DNA of 64,000 bases from DASVBE01 sp963770375 (GTDB lineage: Bacteria > Actinomycetota > Actinomycetes > Streptosporangiales > Streptosporangiaceae). Within the stretch, counting starts at the first letter, position 1. The number at the start of each line of letters is the position of its first letter. The DNA lies in contig CAVYPM010000007.1 in NCBI GenBank assembly GCA_963770375.1, positions 62,001-126,000 of the forward strand, given 5' to 3'. The position numbers and the translations under genes were made by a program. Positions 50,073 to 59,280 of the stretch are shown here, piece by piece. The notes under the pieces are model-generated. The model did no database searches and was not told the DNA's origin. It saw only the letters and a program-made list of their open reading frames with translations.

Positions 50073-50996
50073 ATGGAGCACATGCCCCTGAGGGAGCGCC
50101 TGATGTCCGGGCTCCGGGACGATCCCCGCCGCACGTGGCCCCGGCCTCACCGGCCGGCCCGGCCTCCCCGGCCGCCGCGGCCGCCGTGGCTGGCCGGGAT
50201 CGCCGCGGCGGCCGGGGCCGCCGGGCTGGCCGCCGCGGTCGCCGCGGTCAGCGTGTCGGTGCTGGGCCAGTCTCCTCCGCCCGCCCCCACGCTGACCTCG
50301 GTTCTCGCGGACGCAGTCAGTCATCTGAGCGCGGTCCAGCTGCTGATCAACGTCGCCACTGCGGCGGGCAGACCGCAGCCGGCGATCGTGACCAGCAGCC
50401 AGTTCGCCTACTTCGAGGGCATGGTCTCGTTCGGCTCCAAGGGCGGCCCGGCCCCGGCCCAGACCCACCTGCAGCAGGTCTGGCGGCCGGCCACGGACCT
50501 GTGCGACGGCGGCCTGGTGATCGAGTACGGGCAGCGGTACAGCCTGACCGTCAGGAAAAAGTGCCCGGACCACGGTCAGCTGCAGGCCAACCCGACCTAC
50601 CCGCTGCTCCGGTCCCTGCCCACCAACCCGCAGGCCCTGCTGGCCACGCTCCGCAAGGTGAGGTATCCCGGCGTGCCCGCCGACGAGGCGGCGTTCTTCA
50701 CGATCGGCAACATCCAGGAGTCGGTCGTGCCCCCGGACGTCAGCGCCGCGCTCTACCGGGCCGCCGCGCTGTTGCCCGAGGTCACCGCCGGACCGTCGGC
50801 CTACGACCCGATCGGCCGGCCCGGCGTGGAGGTGTCGTTCACCCTCGGCGGCGTGGCGGAAGAGTGGATCTTCGACCCGGACACGTTCCGCCTGCTGGGC
50901 GAGGTGGGGTTCAGTAACGGGGTGCTGACCAGCGAGTCGGCCATCCTGAAGCGGGCCATAGTCGACCGCGCCGGGGAACTGCCGTCCGGCGGCTAA
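50073..50996 (+). CDS. CU044_5270 family protein, copy 2
   Basis: A 307-residue paralogue of the previous gene: short basic N-terminus, a helix (WLAGIAAAAGAAGLAAAVAA), then an extracellular domain sharing FAYFEGMVSFGSKGGPAPAQ, LYRAAALLPEVT, DPIGRPGVEVSFTLGG and RAIVDRAGELPSGG with copy 1. ATG at 50073 is shortly after the stop of copy 1. Its cytoplasmic part is shorter than that of copy 1, which suggests the two have diverged in partner binding while keeping the same outer domain. Confidence 0.82.
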   Translation: MEHMPLRERLMSGLRDDPRRTWPRPHRPARPPRPPRPPWLAGIAAAAGAAGLAAAVAAVSVSVLGQSPPPAPTLTSVLADAVSHLSAVQLLINVATAAGRPQPAIVTSSQFAYFEGMVSFGSKGGPAPAQTHLQQVWRPATDLCDGGLVIEYGQRYSLTVRKKCPDHGQLQANPTYPLLRSLPTNPQALLATLRKVRYPGVPADEAAFFTIGNIQESVVPPDVSAALYRAAALLPEVTAGPSAYDPIGRPGVEVSFTLGGVAEEWIFDPDTFRLLGEVGFSNGVLTSESAILKRAIVDRAGELPSGG

Positions 50997-51051
50997 CGAC
51001 CCCACCCGGCGCGGTGCAGCCCGCCGCGCCCGGCCGGGCGCGCGGACGCGG

Positions 51052-51972
51052 TCAGAGCAGGTCCTCGAACAGGTCGCCCATCCGGTGCACCCGGTCCAGC
51101 ACCTCGCCCGGGCCGAACCGCAGCCGCCCCGGGTCGCCGGTCCGCTCGCAGTCCGCGACCTCGTCCCAGGTGACCGGGGCGGACACGGACGGCTCGGGAC
51201 CGCCGCGCAGCGAGTACACCGCGACCGTGGTCTTGGCCGGGTGGTTCTGGCTCCAGTCGATGAGCACCTTGCCGTGCCGGCGCTCCTTCTTCATGTTGGT
51301 CACCACGAGCTCCGGGTGGTCGGCCCGGACCGCCTCGGCCAGCCGCAGCGCGCGGTCCCTGGCCGGCTCCCACTCGGCCCGCTGGCTCAGCCGGACGTAG
51401 ACCTGGAGGCCCTTCGACCCGCTGGCCTTGGCCACCGGGCCGCGGCCGCGGCCGTCCAGCCGTTCCGCGATCCAGCCGGCTACCCGGCAGCACTCCACGA
51501 TCGAGGTGCCGGGGCCCGGGTCGAGGTCGAACACCAGGTGGTCGGGCCGTGCGGGCAGCGGGCCGCGGCGGGCGTGCCAGAGCGGCACGTGGAACTCGAT
51601 CGCGGCCAGGTTCGCCGCCCAGATCAGGGCCGGCCGGTCGGCGATGGCCGGGTAGCTGACTTCGCTGCCGCGGTCCGAGCCGCGGCTGCCCGCCTGGAGC
51701 GGCACGGTGATCGAGCCCACCCAGTCCGGGGCGTGCGAGGGCAGGTGCTTCTCGATGAAGGAGGACGAGCGCACGCCGTCAGGGAACCGCTTCAGCGTCA
51801 CCGGGCGGCCGCGCAGGTGCGGGAGCATCACCCCGGCGACTCGCGAGTAGTAGTCGAGCAACTCGCCTTTGGTGAACCCGGTGGCCGGATACAGCACCTT
51901 GCCCAGATTGGACAGGGCCAGCTTCCGGCCGTCGACCTGCGCGATGGTCCGCTCGGTGCGGCCCTGGCTCAC
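51052..51972 (-). CDS. LigD-type DNA polymerase/primase domain protein (stand-alone)
   Basis: A 306-residue archaeo-eukaryotic primase-fold polymerase of the non-homologous end-joining LigD family. Motifs: LSNLGKVLYPATGFTKGELL at the N-terminus, catalytic DHLVFDLDPG (DxD), ASGSKGLQVYV, and the third acidic residue in VLIDWSQN. No ligase or nuclease domain is attached and no ku gene is in the window. Such stand-alone PolD proteins in actinomycetes fill gaps during end joining. Convergent with the copy 2 CU044_5270 gene and divergent from the PaaX gene. Confidence 0.92.
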   Translation of the reverse strand: MSQGRTERTIAQVDGRKLALSNLGKVLYPATGFTKGELLDYYSRVAGVMLPHLRGRPVTLKRFPDGVRSSSFIEKHLPSHAPDWVGSITVPLQAGSRGSDRGSEVSYPAIADRPALIWAANLAAIEFHVPLWHARRGPLPARPDHLVFDLDPGPGTSIVECCRVAGWIAERLDGRGRGPVAKASGSKGLQVYVRLSQRAEWEPARDRALRLAEAVRADHPELVVTNMKKERRHGKVLIDWSQNHPAKTTVAVYSLRGGPEPSVSAPVTWDEVADCERTGDPGRLRFGPGEVLDRVHRMGDLFEDLL

Positions 51973-52093
51973 CGGCCGCTCCCGCCGATTGTCATGACCG
52001 GCACCTACCCTGAACCCGGACTGATACGCCGCCGTGACATCCAGCGCCGCCGTGGCGTCCGGGACTGTCCCGGCGGCTCAGTAGACTGAATGC

Positions 52094-53047
52094 GTGACGG
52101 CTGACATCCTGAGTGCCCTGCGAAGCGGCAGCACCGGATCGGTTGACCTGCCACGGTCCCAGGCCGGCTCGCCGCCGCAGCACCTGCTGATTACCTTGCT
52201 CGCCGACTACTGGTCGGGCCAGAACGAGCCGCTGCCGTCGGGCGCGCTGGTCCGGCTGGCCGGCGAGTTCGGCGTTACCGCCGTGGGCGCCCGCGCCGCG
52301 CTGTCCCGGCTGGCCCGCCGGGGCCTGCTGGCCTACTCCAAGGCCGGCCGCAATACCTACTACGGGCTGACCGAGCGGACCGCCGAGGCGCTGGAGGCCA
52401 GCCGGCACCGGGTGCTGTCGTTCGGCGAGCACCCGCCGCCGTGGGACGGCTACTGGACGGTGGCCGCCTTCTCGCTCCCCGAGGAGCGCCGGGACCTGCG
52501 GCATTCGCTGCGGGCCCAGCTCCGCTGGCTGGGTTTCGCGCCGCTGTTCGACGGCATGTGGGTGTCGCCGCGGACCCCGGCCACGGAGACCTGGCAGGTG
52601 CTGCAGGACCTGGAGATCTCCAGCGCCACCGTGCTGCGGGCCCGGGAGTTCGGGCGGGCCGGCGGACGGGCCCTGATCGACGCGTTCGACCTCAGCTCGC
52701 TGCGCGAGCTGTACGGGGGCCTGATCGACCAGTACGAACCGCTGGTGCAGCGGATCGCCCAGGGGCAGGTGTCCGCCCGCGAGGCCCTGGTGGCCAGGAC
52801 CGCGGTGATGGGCACCTGGCGCAGCTTCCCGGCCCTGGACCCGGACCTGCCCGACGAGCTGCTGCCCGAGGACTGGCCCCGGCGCGCGGCCCGCCAGGTG
52901 TTCACCGAGGTCTACAACGGCCTGGGCCCGCTGGCGGTGATCCGGGTCCGGCAGATCCTGGCCACCAGCGCGCCCGGCCTGGCCGACCTGGCCCGGCACC
53001 TGACCACCGCCGAGGTTCTCAGCGCCGCCGCCCCGGCCGGCCGCTAG
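52094..53047 (+). CDS. PaaX family transcriptional regulator, second copy
   Basis: A 317-residue PaaX-like regulator: winged helix in HLLITLLADYWSGQNEPLPS and ARAALSRLARRGLLAYSKAG, PaaX domain in PPPWDGYWTVAAFSLPEERR and LRWLGFAPLFDGMWVSP, C-terminal VMGTWRSFPALDPDLPDELL. It differs from the copy at 43350 in having a longer N-terminus. No target gene is evident: the neighbours are a LigD polymerase and a TetR regulator. GTG at 52094 follows the divergent LigD start by about 120 bases. Confidence 0.88.
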   Translation: MTADILSALRSGSTGSVDLPRSQAGSPPQHLLITLLADYWSGQNEPLPSGALVRLAGEFGVTAVGARAALSRLARRGLLAYSKAGRNTYYGLTERTAEALEASRHRVLSFGEHPPPWDGYWTVAAFSLPEERRDLRHSLRAQLRWLGFAPLFDGMWVSPRTPATETWQVLQDLEISSATVLRAREFGRAGGRALIDAFDLSSLRELYGGLIDQYEPLVQRIAQGQVSAREALVARTAVMGTWRSFPALDPDLPDELLPEDWPRRAARQVFTEVYNGLGPLAVIRVRQILATSAPGLADLARHLTTAEVLSAAAPAGR

Positions 53048-53159
53048 CCCGCTGGCGCCGCCGGACGCCGGGCCAGGGGCCCGGCCGCCGGCTAGCACCA
53101 CCGCGTCGCGCGGCCGGCCCAGCACGTCCAGCGCGCCGGGCAGGCCGCGCGGGCCTGGC

Positions 53160-53183
53160 GGGCCCGGCACTCGCGCCGGGCCC
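53160..53183. terminator. Hairpin between convergent PaaX and TetR genes
   Basis: GGGCCCGGC (53160-53168), loop ACTCGC, GCCGGGCCC (53175-53183). It lies in the 169-base gap between the two convergent stop codons. Confidence 0.55.
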
Positions 53184-53216
53184 GGCGCGCACGGTGCACC
53201 CGGTGCGCCCGCCCCG

Positions 53217-53852
53217 TCAGCACAGCAGGCTGGCGATGTGCTGGTTGACCATGGCCGCGTACTCCTCGAGCAGCGCCGGCGCCTCGTTGGCGGGCAGGTC
53301 AACGGCGGTCCGCACGGCGGACGCGTACAGGTCGCCGGCCACGAAGCAGGCCCGCCACAGCCGGTCTTCGCCGACCCCGGGGCGCAGGTATCTCTTCAGC
53401 GCGCGGACCTCGATGTCCGCGGTGGCCTTGGACGCTTCCATGGCCAGCGCGCGCAGCGTGCGGTTGGCCTGGGCGATCGACCAGATCTCGGCCATTACCG
53501 GGTCGCTCCGCCATTCACGGTATTTCGAGCTGACGACCGCGGTCGCGGCGGCGGCGGCGGGTGATTCAAGATCATGCCCGGGATTGCACGCCTGATCGAT
53601 CTCCTGAAGATCGGCTTCGAGCTGGCTGGCGAAAATCCGCCCGATGATCGCGTCCTTGTCCGCGAAGAACTGGTAGATCGTGCCGACCGGCACGCCGGCC
53701 CGGCGGGCCAGCGGGACCATCTTCAGCGCGGCCAGGCCGCCGCCGGCGATGAGTTCCCTGGCTGCGCCGAGGATAGCGGCCACGCGCTCCCGGCTCCGGT
53801 CCTGCCGTGGCTCGCGCCAGGGGGTGTCCAGGTCAGTAAGGAATGGCACCAT
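53217..53852 (-). CDS. TetR family transcriptional regulator
   Basis: A 211-residue regulator with a TetR helix-turn-helix (ILGAARELIAGGGLAALKMV followed by RRAGVPVGTIYQFFADKDAI) in residues ~25-75 and a C-terminal domain of the TetR_C_41-like kind. ATG at 53852 is chosen from the length of N-termini in the family. No partner gene: the next gene on the left is convergent and the upstream 430 bases are empty. Target unknown. Confidence 0.88.
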   Translation of the reverse strand: MVPFLTDLDTPWREPRQDRSRERVAAILGAARELIAGGGLAALKMVPLARRAGVPVGTIYQFFADKDAIIGRIFASQLEADLQEIDQACNPGHDLESPAAAAATAVVSSKYREWRSDPVMAEIWSIAQANRTLRALAMEASKATADIEVRALKRYLRPGVGEDRLWRACFVAGDLYASAVRTAVDLPANEAPALLEEYAAMVNQHIASLLC

Positions 53853-54280
53853 AAGTCCGACCTCCGCTTGGGCAGTAACGCCACTGTGTTCACATGAGCA
53901 ACATGCAGCTCAGGTGCGGTTCACCGCCCCGGGGAGCGGGCGCAAGACAGGCCCGACCGAGGTGTCCGGAGGTGTTTGCCAGAAGAATAGCGCCCCGGCG
54001 CGGTGCCCGATTGGCTAACGGGGCGAATTGCCTCGATCGGGCATTCAGTCGCCTACCGGTGATCACCGGCCCAGACGGTGCCACGGCGCGCCGCGGAGCT
54101 CCTCAGACCACAACCCGCACATGGTGTGCTGGCGGGATGAAGCGGGGCGGCCGCCCGGAGAACGCGGCCGCCCCGCCCCGCCCCGTCAGCACGTAGCCAG
54201 CCGGAAACGGGGCGAGCACACGCGGCGCACCGAGCGGTGGCCCGGCCGACCCACGCAGGCAAGATCGGCAGGTCAAAGTC
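53853..54280. other. 428-base gap with one strong hairpin
   Basis: No convincing gene. CGGGGCGGCCGC (54143-54154) and GCGGCCGCCCCG (54164-54175) form a perfect 12-base stem around a nine-base loop, about 105 bases beyond the DUF5134 stop on the minus strand; it may be that gene's terminator. The part next to the TetR start holds its promoter, in which I see no clear operator. Confidence 0.5.
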
Positions 54281-54934
54281 TTAGGCGATCATCAGGATCA
54301 GCAGGTAGCCCATGGTGACGCCCACTGCGATGTCGCAGCAGGCGGCCAGCCGCAGCGACATGGGCACGCCCGCACTGCCCCTGGGAGCCTGGGCGCCGGC
54401 TGGCACGGGGGCCAGCACGGTCAGCCGGTCGGTGGCCAGCACCACGGACGCCAGCAGGCCTACCGCGCACAGGATGGCCAGCACCGGCAGCGGCCCGCCG
54501 CGGGCCGCCATCGCTCGCCGCGGGCCCGGCCACGCTGGCCGGGGCCGCGAGCATGACCAGCATCGCGCCGCAGGCCAGCAGGTGCACGAACGGCCCGGTC
54601 GCGGTGTGCCCGGTCGCGGTGTGCCCGGCCGCGCCGGGCCAGCCCTGCGCCGGCCCCGCCCGCCGCGGGTCAGGCCGCGTACCGCCTGCGCGGCGAACCA
54701 GCATCCGGTTGCGGCGAACGTCGCCTGCCACAGCCCGGCCGGGGCGAAACCGAGCCCCGGCACCAGCATCCCGGCCATCGCAGTCCCCATGAGCACGTGG
54801 GTGAGATCCACGGCGTACCCGGTCGGCCGCCGCGACCGCCACGCCACGGCCAGCCGCCCCGCACAGTAGGCCGCGGTGCCGAGCATCACCACCGCGAACA
54901 GCGACCCCAGCCACCCAGGCCCGGTTATCCCCAT
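54281..54934 (-). CDS. DUF5134 membrane protein with a probable pair of compensating frame breaks
   Basis: The ends are typical DUF5134: LFAVVMLGTAAYCAGRLAVA, HVLMGTAMAGMLVPGLGF and, at the end, LRLAACCDIAVGVTMGYLLI. The middle 50 residues (about 54530-54680) read as Arg/Pro/Cys-rich sequence instead of a helix. One frame over, the same DNA encodes FVHLLACGAMLVMLAAPASV, a proper family helix with its His. So one base was gained and one lost at the two ends, leaving the overall frame open. A 15-base tandem repeat (GGTCGCGGTGTGCCC twice, 54597-54626) lies at one edge. Function of DUF5134 is unknown. It overlaps the upstream membrane gene by 10 bases. Confidence 0.7.
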   Translation of the reverse strand: MGITGPGWLGSLFAVVMLGTAAYCAGRLAVAWRSRRPTGYAVDLTHVLMGTAMAGMLVPGLGFAPAGLWQATFAATGCWFAAQAVRGLTRGGRGRRRAGPARPGTPRPGTPRPGRSCTCWPAARCWSCSRPRPAWPGPRRAMAARGGPLPVLAILCAVGLLASVVLATDRLTVLAPVPAGAQAPRGSAGVPMSLRLAACCDIAVGVTMGYLLILMIA

Positions 54935-56244
54935 GACCCCGCCCCCTCCGCGGTGGCCTGCGGACCCGGAGCGCCCAGAGAGGCTGGTGTGACCGAAGAT
55001 CCTGATGAGCCTGGCCTTGCGCGGGTGGCGCTGGGATCGGCTGGCTCCGCGGCATCAGCCGATCCCGCGGGATCAGCCGACCCTGCCGAGGCAGTCAGGG
55101 CCAGGCGGCTGGGCCAGTAGGCCAGCGCGAACAGGGCCAGGACCGGCCCGGTGCCAGGGTCGGTCGCCATCCCGGTGAACAGCTCGCCGAACCCGCCCGC
55201 CGCCGCGGTCACCAGGCCGAACACGACGGCCGCGGCAACGGCCGCCCGGGCCGCGGCCGGGGCCCGGTCCGGACGGCAGCCGGCCACGCCGATCGCCGCC
55301 ATCAGCACCGCGAGCAGTACCGAGGCCGCCAGCCCGTGCCCGCCCAGCGCGGCCGACGCTTCCTGATCGACCCGGGCGATCCACCCAGGCGCATCTCCGG
55401 AGAGGCCGGCCAGCAGCCCGCCGAACGCGTGCGGCGCCCGCACCGCCGGCTGCACCGCCAGCGCGGCCAGCCCGGCCCACAGCACCAGCCACACCACGGC
55501 CGCCCCGCGGACCCCGATGGCCTGCCCGGCCACGAACGGCACCGGCTGGCCCCGTCGGCCCGCGGCGCCGCTGCTGCCGTCCACCGCACCTCGCGCGCCC
55601 GTCACACCATCCAGACGGGCCTCAGCCCGCGGACTCACCGCGCTTTCCCTCCGGGGTGGCCAGAGAAGGACAGCCAGGACGGCGTAGAGCAGGGCCGCGC
55701 CGGGCGCGCCGCCGGCCGGGCTGGCGGTGCCGGTGAACAGGCCGCCCAGGCCCTCTCCCAGCCACCACACGGCCAGGCCCCAGAGCACGGATCCGGCCAG
55801 GGCGGGCCGGACCGCCGGGCGCCAGGCCAGGCCGAGGCCCAGCGCGATCTGAAGGGCCGCGAAGGCCGCGTTGGCCGGGGCAGGGTGCCCTGCGATCAGC
55901 CGGGCGGCCCACGTCACCGGGGCGGCCACCACGCCCGGCTGGCCGGCCGCGGACTCCGCGAGCATCGCCGGGAACCGCCGGGTGAACATGACCGGCTGCA
56001 GCTGCAGCACGCCGTCCAGCAGCCACAGCCCGGCCAGCAGCAACTGCAGCCGCCGCCGCGCATCCAGTGCCGCCACCCCGGCGCCTGCGGCCCCGGCAGG
56101 CGCGGCAATGGCGTCCGCGGGACCGGCGTCTGCGGCGCCGGCGGGCGCTGGCCCCGGGTTCCCGGCCGCAGCATGCGCCGCGCCGAAACGGCCCACCCGG
56201 GCCGACCGCCATCGCCAGCGCGCCGTCAGGGCAGGATGGCTCAT
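54925..56244 (-). CDS. Multi-pass membrane protein of unknown function, partner of DUF5134
   Basis: About 439 residues with eight to nine hydrophobic segments, including LLLAGLWLLDGVLQLQPVMF, FAALQIALGLGLAWRP and ALLYAVLAVLLWPP, then a polar linker and a second half repeating the layout (GQAIGVRGAAVVWLVLWAGL, ELFTGMATDPGTGPVLALFA). The repeated phrase LFTG followed by T/A-rich helices suggests an internal duplication of two four-helix modules. ATG at 56244 is the first Met before the Ala-rich N-terminus; longer frames upstream run into the divergent gene. The end overlaps the DUF5134 start, so the two form an operon. Confidence 0.7.
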   Translation of the reverse strand: MSHPALTARWRWRSARVGRFGAAHAAAGNPGPAPAGAADAGPADAIAAPAGAAGAGVAALDARRRLQLLLAGLWLLDGVLQLQPVMFTRRFPAMLAESAAGQPGVVAAPVTWAARLIAGHPAPANAAFAALQIALGLGLAWRPAVRPALAGSVLWGLAVWWLGEGLGGLFTGTASPAGGAPGAALLYAVLAVLLWPPRRESAVSPRAEARLDGVTGARGAVDGSSGAAGRRGQPVPFVAGQAIGVRGAAVVWLVLWAGLAALAVQPAVRAPHAFGGLLAGLSGDAPGWIARVDQEASAALGGHGLAASVLLAVLMAAIGVAGCRPDRAPAAARAAVAAAVVFGLVTAAAGGFGELFTGMATDPGTGPVLALFALAYWPSRLALTASAGSADPAGSADAAEPADPSATRARPGSSGSSVTPASLGAPGPQATAEGAGSWG

Positions 56245-56448
56245 CGCACCTGTCCTCCCCGCGTGGACCTTCAGGCCGCGTGCACCGCGGGAACACGATC
56301 CGGTCGCGTCACCATCGTCATTCAAGCAGCAGCATCCGACAGCCTGAAACCCCCTCAAGGTCCGCAAACGGCGGACCAGTCCCCGGGCCCCGGCTGCGAT
56401 ACTGGCCCGGACCTGGGCCCCGGGCCCGTTCCCAGCCACGGAGGCCTG

Positions 56449-58236
56449 ATGACCGGCGACCGTCCCGCCCCCAGCAGCCGTCCCGCCGCCGGCCGCCAGC
56501 CCGCGGACAGCGACACGGCCTGGTGGCGCCGCGCCGTGATCTACCAGGTCTACCCGCGGAGCTTCGCGGACTCCAACGGGGACGGGATCGGCGACCTGCC
56601 GGGCCTGCTGTCCCGCCTGGACTACCTCGCCAGCCTGGGCGTCGACGCCGTCTGGATCTCGCCGTTCTACCGGTCCCCGCAGGACGACAACGGCTACGAC
56701 ATCAGCGACTACCAGGACGTCGACCCCATGTTCGGCACGCTCGCCGACGTGGACGCGCTGATCGCCGGCCTGCACGAGCGCGGCATGAAGCTGATCATCG
56801 ACGTGGTCCTGAACCACACCTCCGACGAGCACCCGTGGTTCACCGAATCACGGAGCAGCAAGGACAGCCCCAAGCGCGACTGGTACTGGTGGCGCCCGGC
56901 CCGCGACGGCCTCCCGGCGGGATCGCCCGGCGCGGAGCCGACCAACTGGCGCTCGTTCTTCTCCCCCTCCGCCTGGCAGCTGGACGAGGCCACCGGCGAG
57001 TACTACCTGCACCTGTTCTCGGTCCGCCAGCCCGACCTGAACTGGGAGAACCCGGAGGTCCGCGGCGCCCTCTACGGGATGCTGCGGTGGTGGCTCGACC
57101 GCGGCGTGGACGGGTTCCGGATGGACGTCATCAACATGGTGTCCAAGCGGCTGCCGCTGCGCGACGGCCCGCCGCTGCCCGGCGGCGACGGCTACGGCGA
57201 CGGCTGGGCCAGCTTCATCAGCGGCCCGCGGATCCACGAGTTCCTCCGCGAACTGCACGCGGAGGTCATCGCCGGCCGGGACGGGGCCCTGCTGACCGTC
57301 GGCGAGATGCCTGGCGTGTCGCTCGGAGACGCCGCCGCGTTCACCGACCCGGCAAACGCCGAGGTGGACATGGTGTTCCAGTTCGAGCACGTGGAGCTGG
57401 ACCGCGACCCCAGTGACCGGCTCGCCGTGCGGCCGCTCAGGCTGACCAGCCTGAAGGCCTCGCTGGCCCGCTGGCAGGCCGGGCTGGCCACGGCCGGCTG
57501 GAACAGCCTGTACTTCGGCAACCACGACCAGCCCCGGGCGGTGTCGCGGTACGGCTCGGCTGACCCCGCGCACCGGGAAGCCTCGGCCAAGCTCCTCGCC
57601 ACCGTGCTGCACCTGCACCGCGGCACGCCGTACGTGTACCAGGGCGAGGAGCTCGGCATGACGAACTACCCGTTCGCCTCGGCCGACGAGATCGCCGACA
57701 TCGAGTCCCGGCACTACTACCGGCAGGCGGTCGACGCCGGCCAGGACCCGGCCCAGGCCCTGGCTGCGCTGCGCCGCCGCAGCCGGGACAACGCCCGCAC
57801 CCCCATGCAGTGGGACGCCAGCCCGCACGCGGGGTTCACCACCGGCACCCCGTGGCTGCCGGTCAACCCCAACTATCCCGGGATCAACGCGGCGGCCCAG
57901 GCCGGCGACCCGGACTCGGTGCTCAGCTACTACCGCCGCCTGATCGCGCTGCGGCACGACCTGCCGGTGGTCGCCGAGGGCGACTTCACCCTGCTGCTGC
58001 CCGGCGACGAGCGGATCTGGGCCTTCACCCGGCGCCTCGGCGCCACCGAGCTGCTGGTCGTGGCCAACCTCAGCGACGGCCCGGCCGAGGCCGGAATACC
58101 GGCCGGCCGCGACTGGGCCGCGGCGGAACTGCTTCTCTCCAACTACCCGCCCCCCGCCGCCGCGACGTTCGTCCTGCGTGCCTGGGAAGCCCGGGTATAC
58201 CGGCATTCCGGCCGCGGCCAGCCGCCTGTCGGCTAG
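56449..58236 (+). CDS. Glycoside hydrolase family 13 protein (alpha-glucosidase type)
   Basis: A 595-residue GH13 enzyme. Conserved regions: DAVWISPFYRSPQDDNGYDI, DVVLNHTSDEHPWF, DGFRMDVINM with the nucleophile Asp at about 226, VGEMPG with the acid/base Glu at about 286, and FGNHDQPR with the third Asp at about 360. The QGEELGMTN motif and length fit oligo-1,6-glucosidase/alpha-glucosidase (subfamily GH13_17/23/31 area). There is no signal peptide, so it acts in the cytoplasm on imported oligosaccharides. ATG at 56449 follows GGAGG. No sugar ABC transporter or LacI regulator is adjacent. Confidence 0.92.
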   Translation: MTGDRPAPSSRPAAGRQPADSDTAWWRRAVIYQVYPRSFADSNGDGIGDLPGLLSRLDYLASLGVDAVWISPFYRSPQDDNGYDISDYQDVDPMFGTLADVDALIAGLHERGMKLIIDVVLNHTSDEHPWFTESRSSKDSPKRDWYWWRPARDGLPAGSPGAEPTNWRSFFSPSAWQLDEATGEYYLHLFSVRQPDLNWENPEVRGALYGMLRWWLDRGVDGFRMDVINMVSKRLPLRDGPPLPGGDGYGDGWASFISGPRIHEFLRELHAEVIAGRDGALLTVGEMPGVSLGDAAAFTDPANAEVDMVFQFEHVELDRDPSDRLAVRPLRLTSLKASLARWQAGLATAGWNSLYFGNHDQPRAVSRYGSADPAHREASAKLLATVLHLHRGTPYVYQGEELGMTNYPFASADEIADIESRHYYRQAVDAGQDPAQALAALRRRSRDNARTPMQWDASPHAGFTTGTPWLPVNPNYPGINAAAQAGDPDSVLSYYRRLIALRHDLPVVAEGDFTLLLPGDERIWAFTRRLGATELLVVANLSDGPAEAGIPAGRDWAAAELLLSNYPPPAAATFVLRAWEARVYRHSGRGQPPVG

Positions 58237-58245
58237 CCTCGGATC

Positions 58246-59278
58246 GTGCCCTCCCCGCAGCGGACCGAGCCGGCTATGCCGTCCTTTCCCCGGCCGGGCC
58301 GCGCTCCCAGGCCCCTGACCAGCCGGGCCGTGGCCGGGCTGGTGCTGGCCGGCCTGGCCGTGCTGGCTCTTCTGGCCGCGGGCTGCACGGCCGGCGCCGG
58401 AGCCGCCGCCGGGCCGGCCCGCAGCCCCGCCTCCGCGCAGCCCGCGTCCGCCAGCAGCGCCCAGAGCACCCCGCCCGCGGACGGCGCGCCGCTGGGCGCC
58501 CCCGCCTCCCCCGGCCCGTCCGGCACCCCGCCGGCCGGCGCCAGCGCCAGCGCAGGGCCGGGATCCGGCCACCAGAGCCAGCAGGGCCAGGCCGGCCAGA
58601 ACGCCAGCCAGTCCCGCCCCCTCGCCGGGAAGATCGTCGGGATCGACCCTGGCCACAACGGCGGCAACTTCAGCCATCCCGCTGACCTGGCCAAGCAGAT
58701 CTGGAACGGCCGGGCGATGGAGGACTGCGACACCACCGGCACCGAGACCAACGCCGGCTACACCGAGGCCAGGTTCACCTTCCGGGTGGCCCGGTTCCTC
58801 CGCGAGGACCTGCGCCGGGCCGGCGCCCGGGTGGTGATGACCCGGCACACCAACACCGGCGTCGGCCCCTGCGTGGACCAGCGGTCACGGATCCTGAATC
58901 ACGGCCACGCCCAGGTGTCCATCGACATCCACGGCGACGGCGGGCCGCCCGGCGGCCGCGGCTTCGCGATCCTGCTGCCCGTCCCCGATGGCCCGAACAA
59001 CCACGTGATCGGCTCCTCGGCCCGGTTCGGCCGCGACCTCAAGCGCGCGTTCCTGGCCGGCACCCGGATGCCGGTCAGCAACTACGACGGCGTGGCCGGC
59101 TTCCAGCCCCGCGACGACCTGGCCGGCCTGAACCTGACCACCATGCCCAAGGTCCTCATCGAGGTCGGCAACATGCGCAACGCGACCGACGCCGCGATGA
59201 TGATCTCCACCCGCGTTCCAGCGCCGCGCCGCCCGCGCCATGGCCGCCGCCATCATCACGTTCCTCACGAGCCACTGA
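58246..59278 (+). CDS. N-acetylmuramoyl-L-alanine amidase (Amidase_3), lipoprotein, frame broken near its end
   Basis: About 344 residues. A lipobox (LLAAGC) follows a hydrophobic signal segment, then a Ser/Ala/Pro/Gln-rich linker of about 75 residues and an Amidase_3 domain: IDPGHNGGN (zinc His), a conserved Glu in TEARFTFRVA, SIDIHGDG (second His) and VLIEVGNMRNATDA (catalytic Glu). The frame as written leaves the family sequence at the CCC of 59210-59212 and runs on into repeat DNA to 59571. Dropping one C gives the usual end, QRRAARAMAAAIITFLTSH, with a stop at 59276-59278. The product would cleave peptidoglycan stem peptides from outside the membrane. Confidence 0.85.
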
Positions 59279-59280
59279 CG

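Noticed and set aside
47517..51005. A very long minus-strand open frame across the sigma factor and CU044_5270 genes
   Set aside because: Only its first part encodes a real protein (MarR); the rest is antisense to well-supported genes and is an effect of high GC.
53853..54280. Small coding regions in the gap after the TetR gene
   Set aside because: Open frames there are Arg/Pro-rich, lack ribosome-binding sites and overlap a hairpin.
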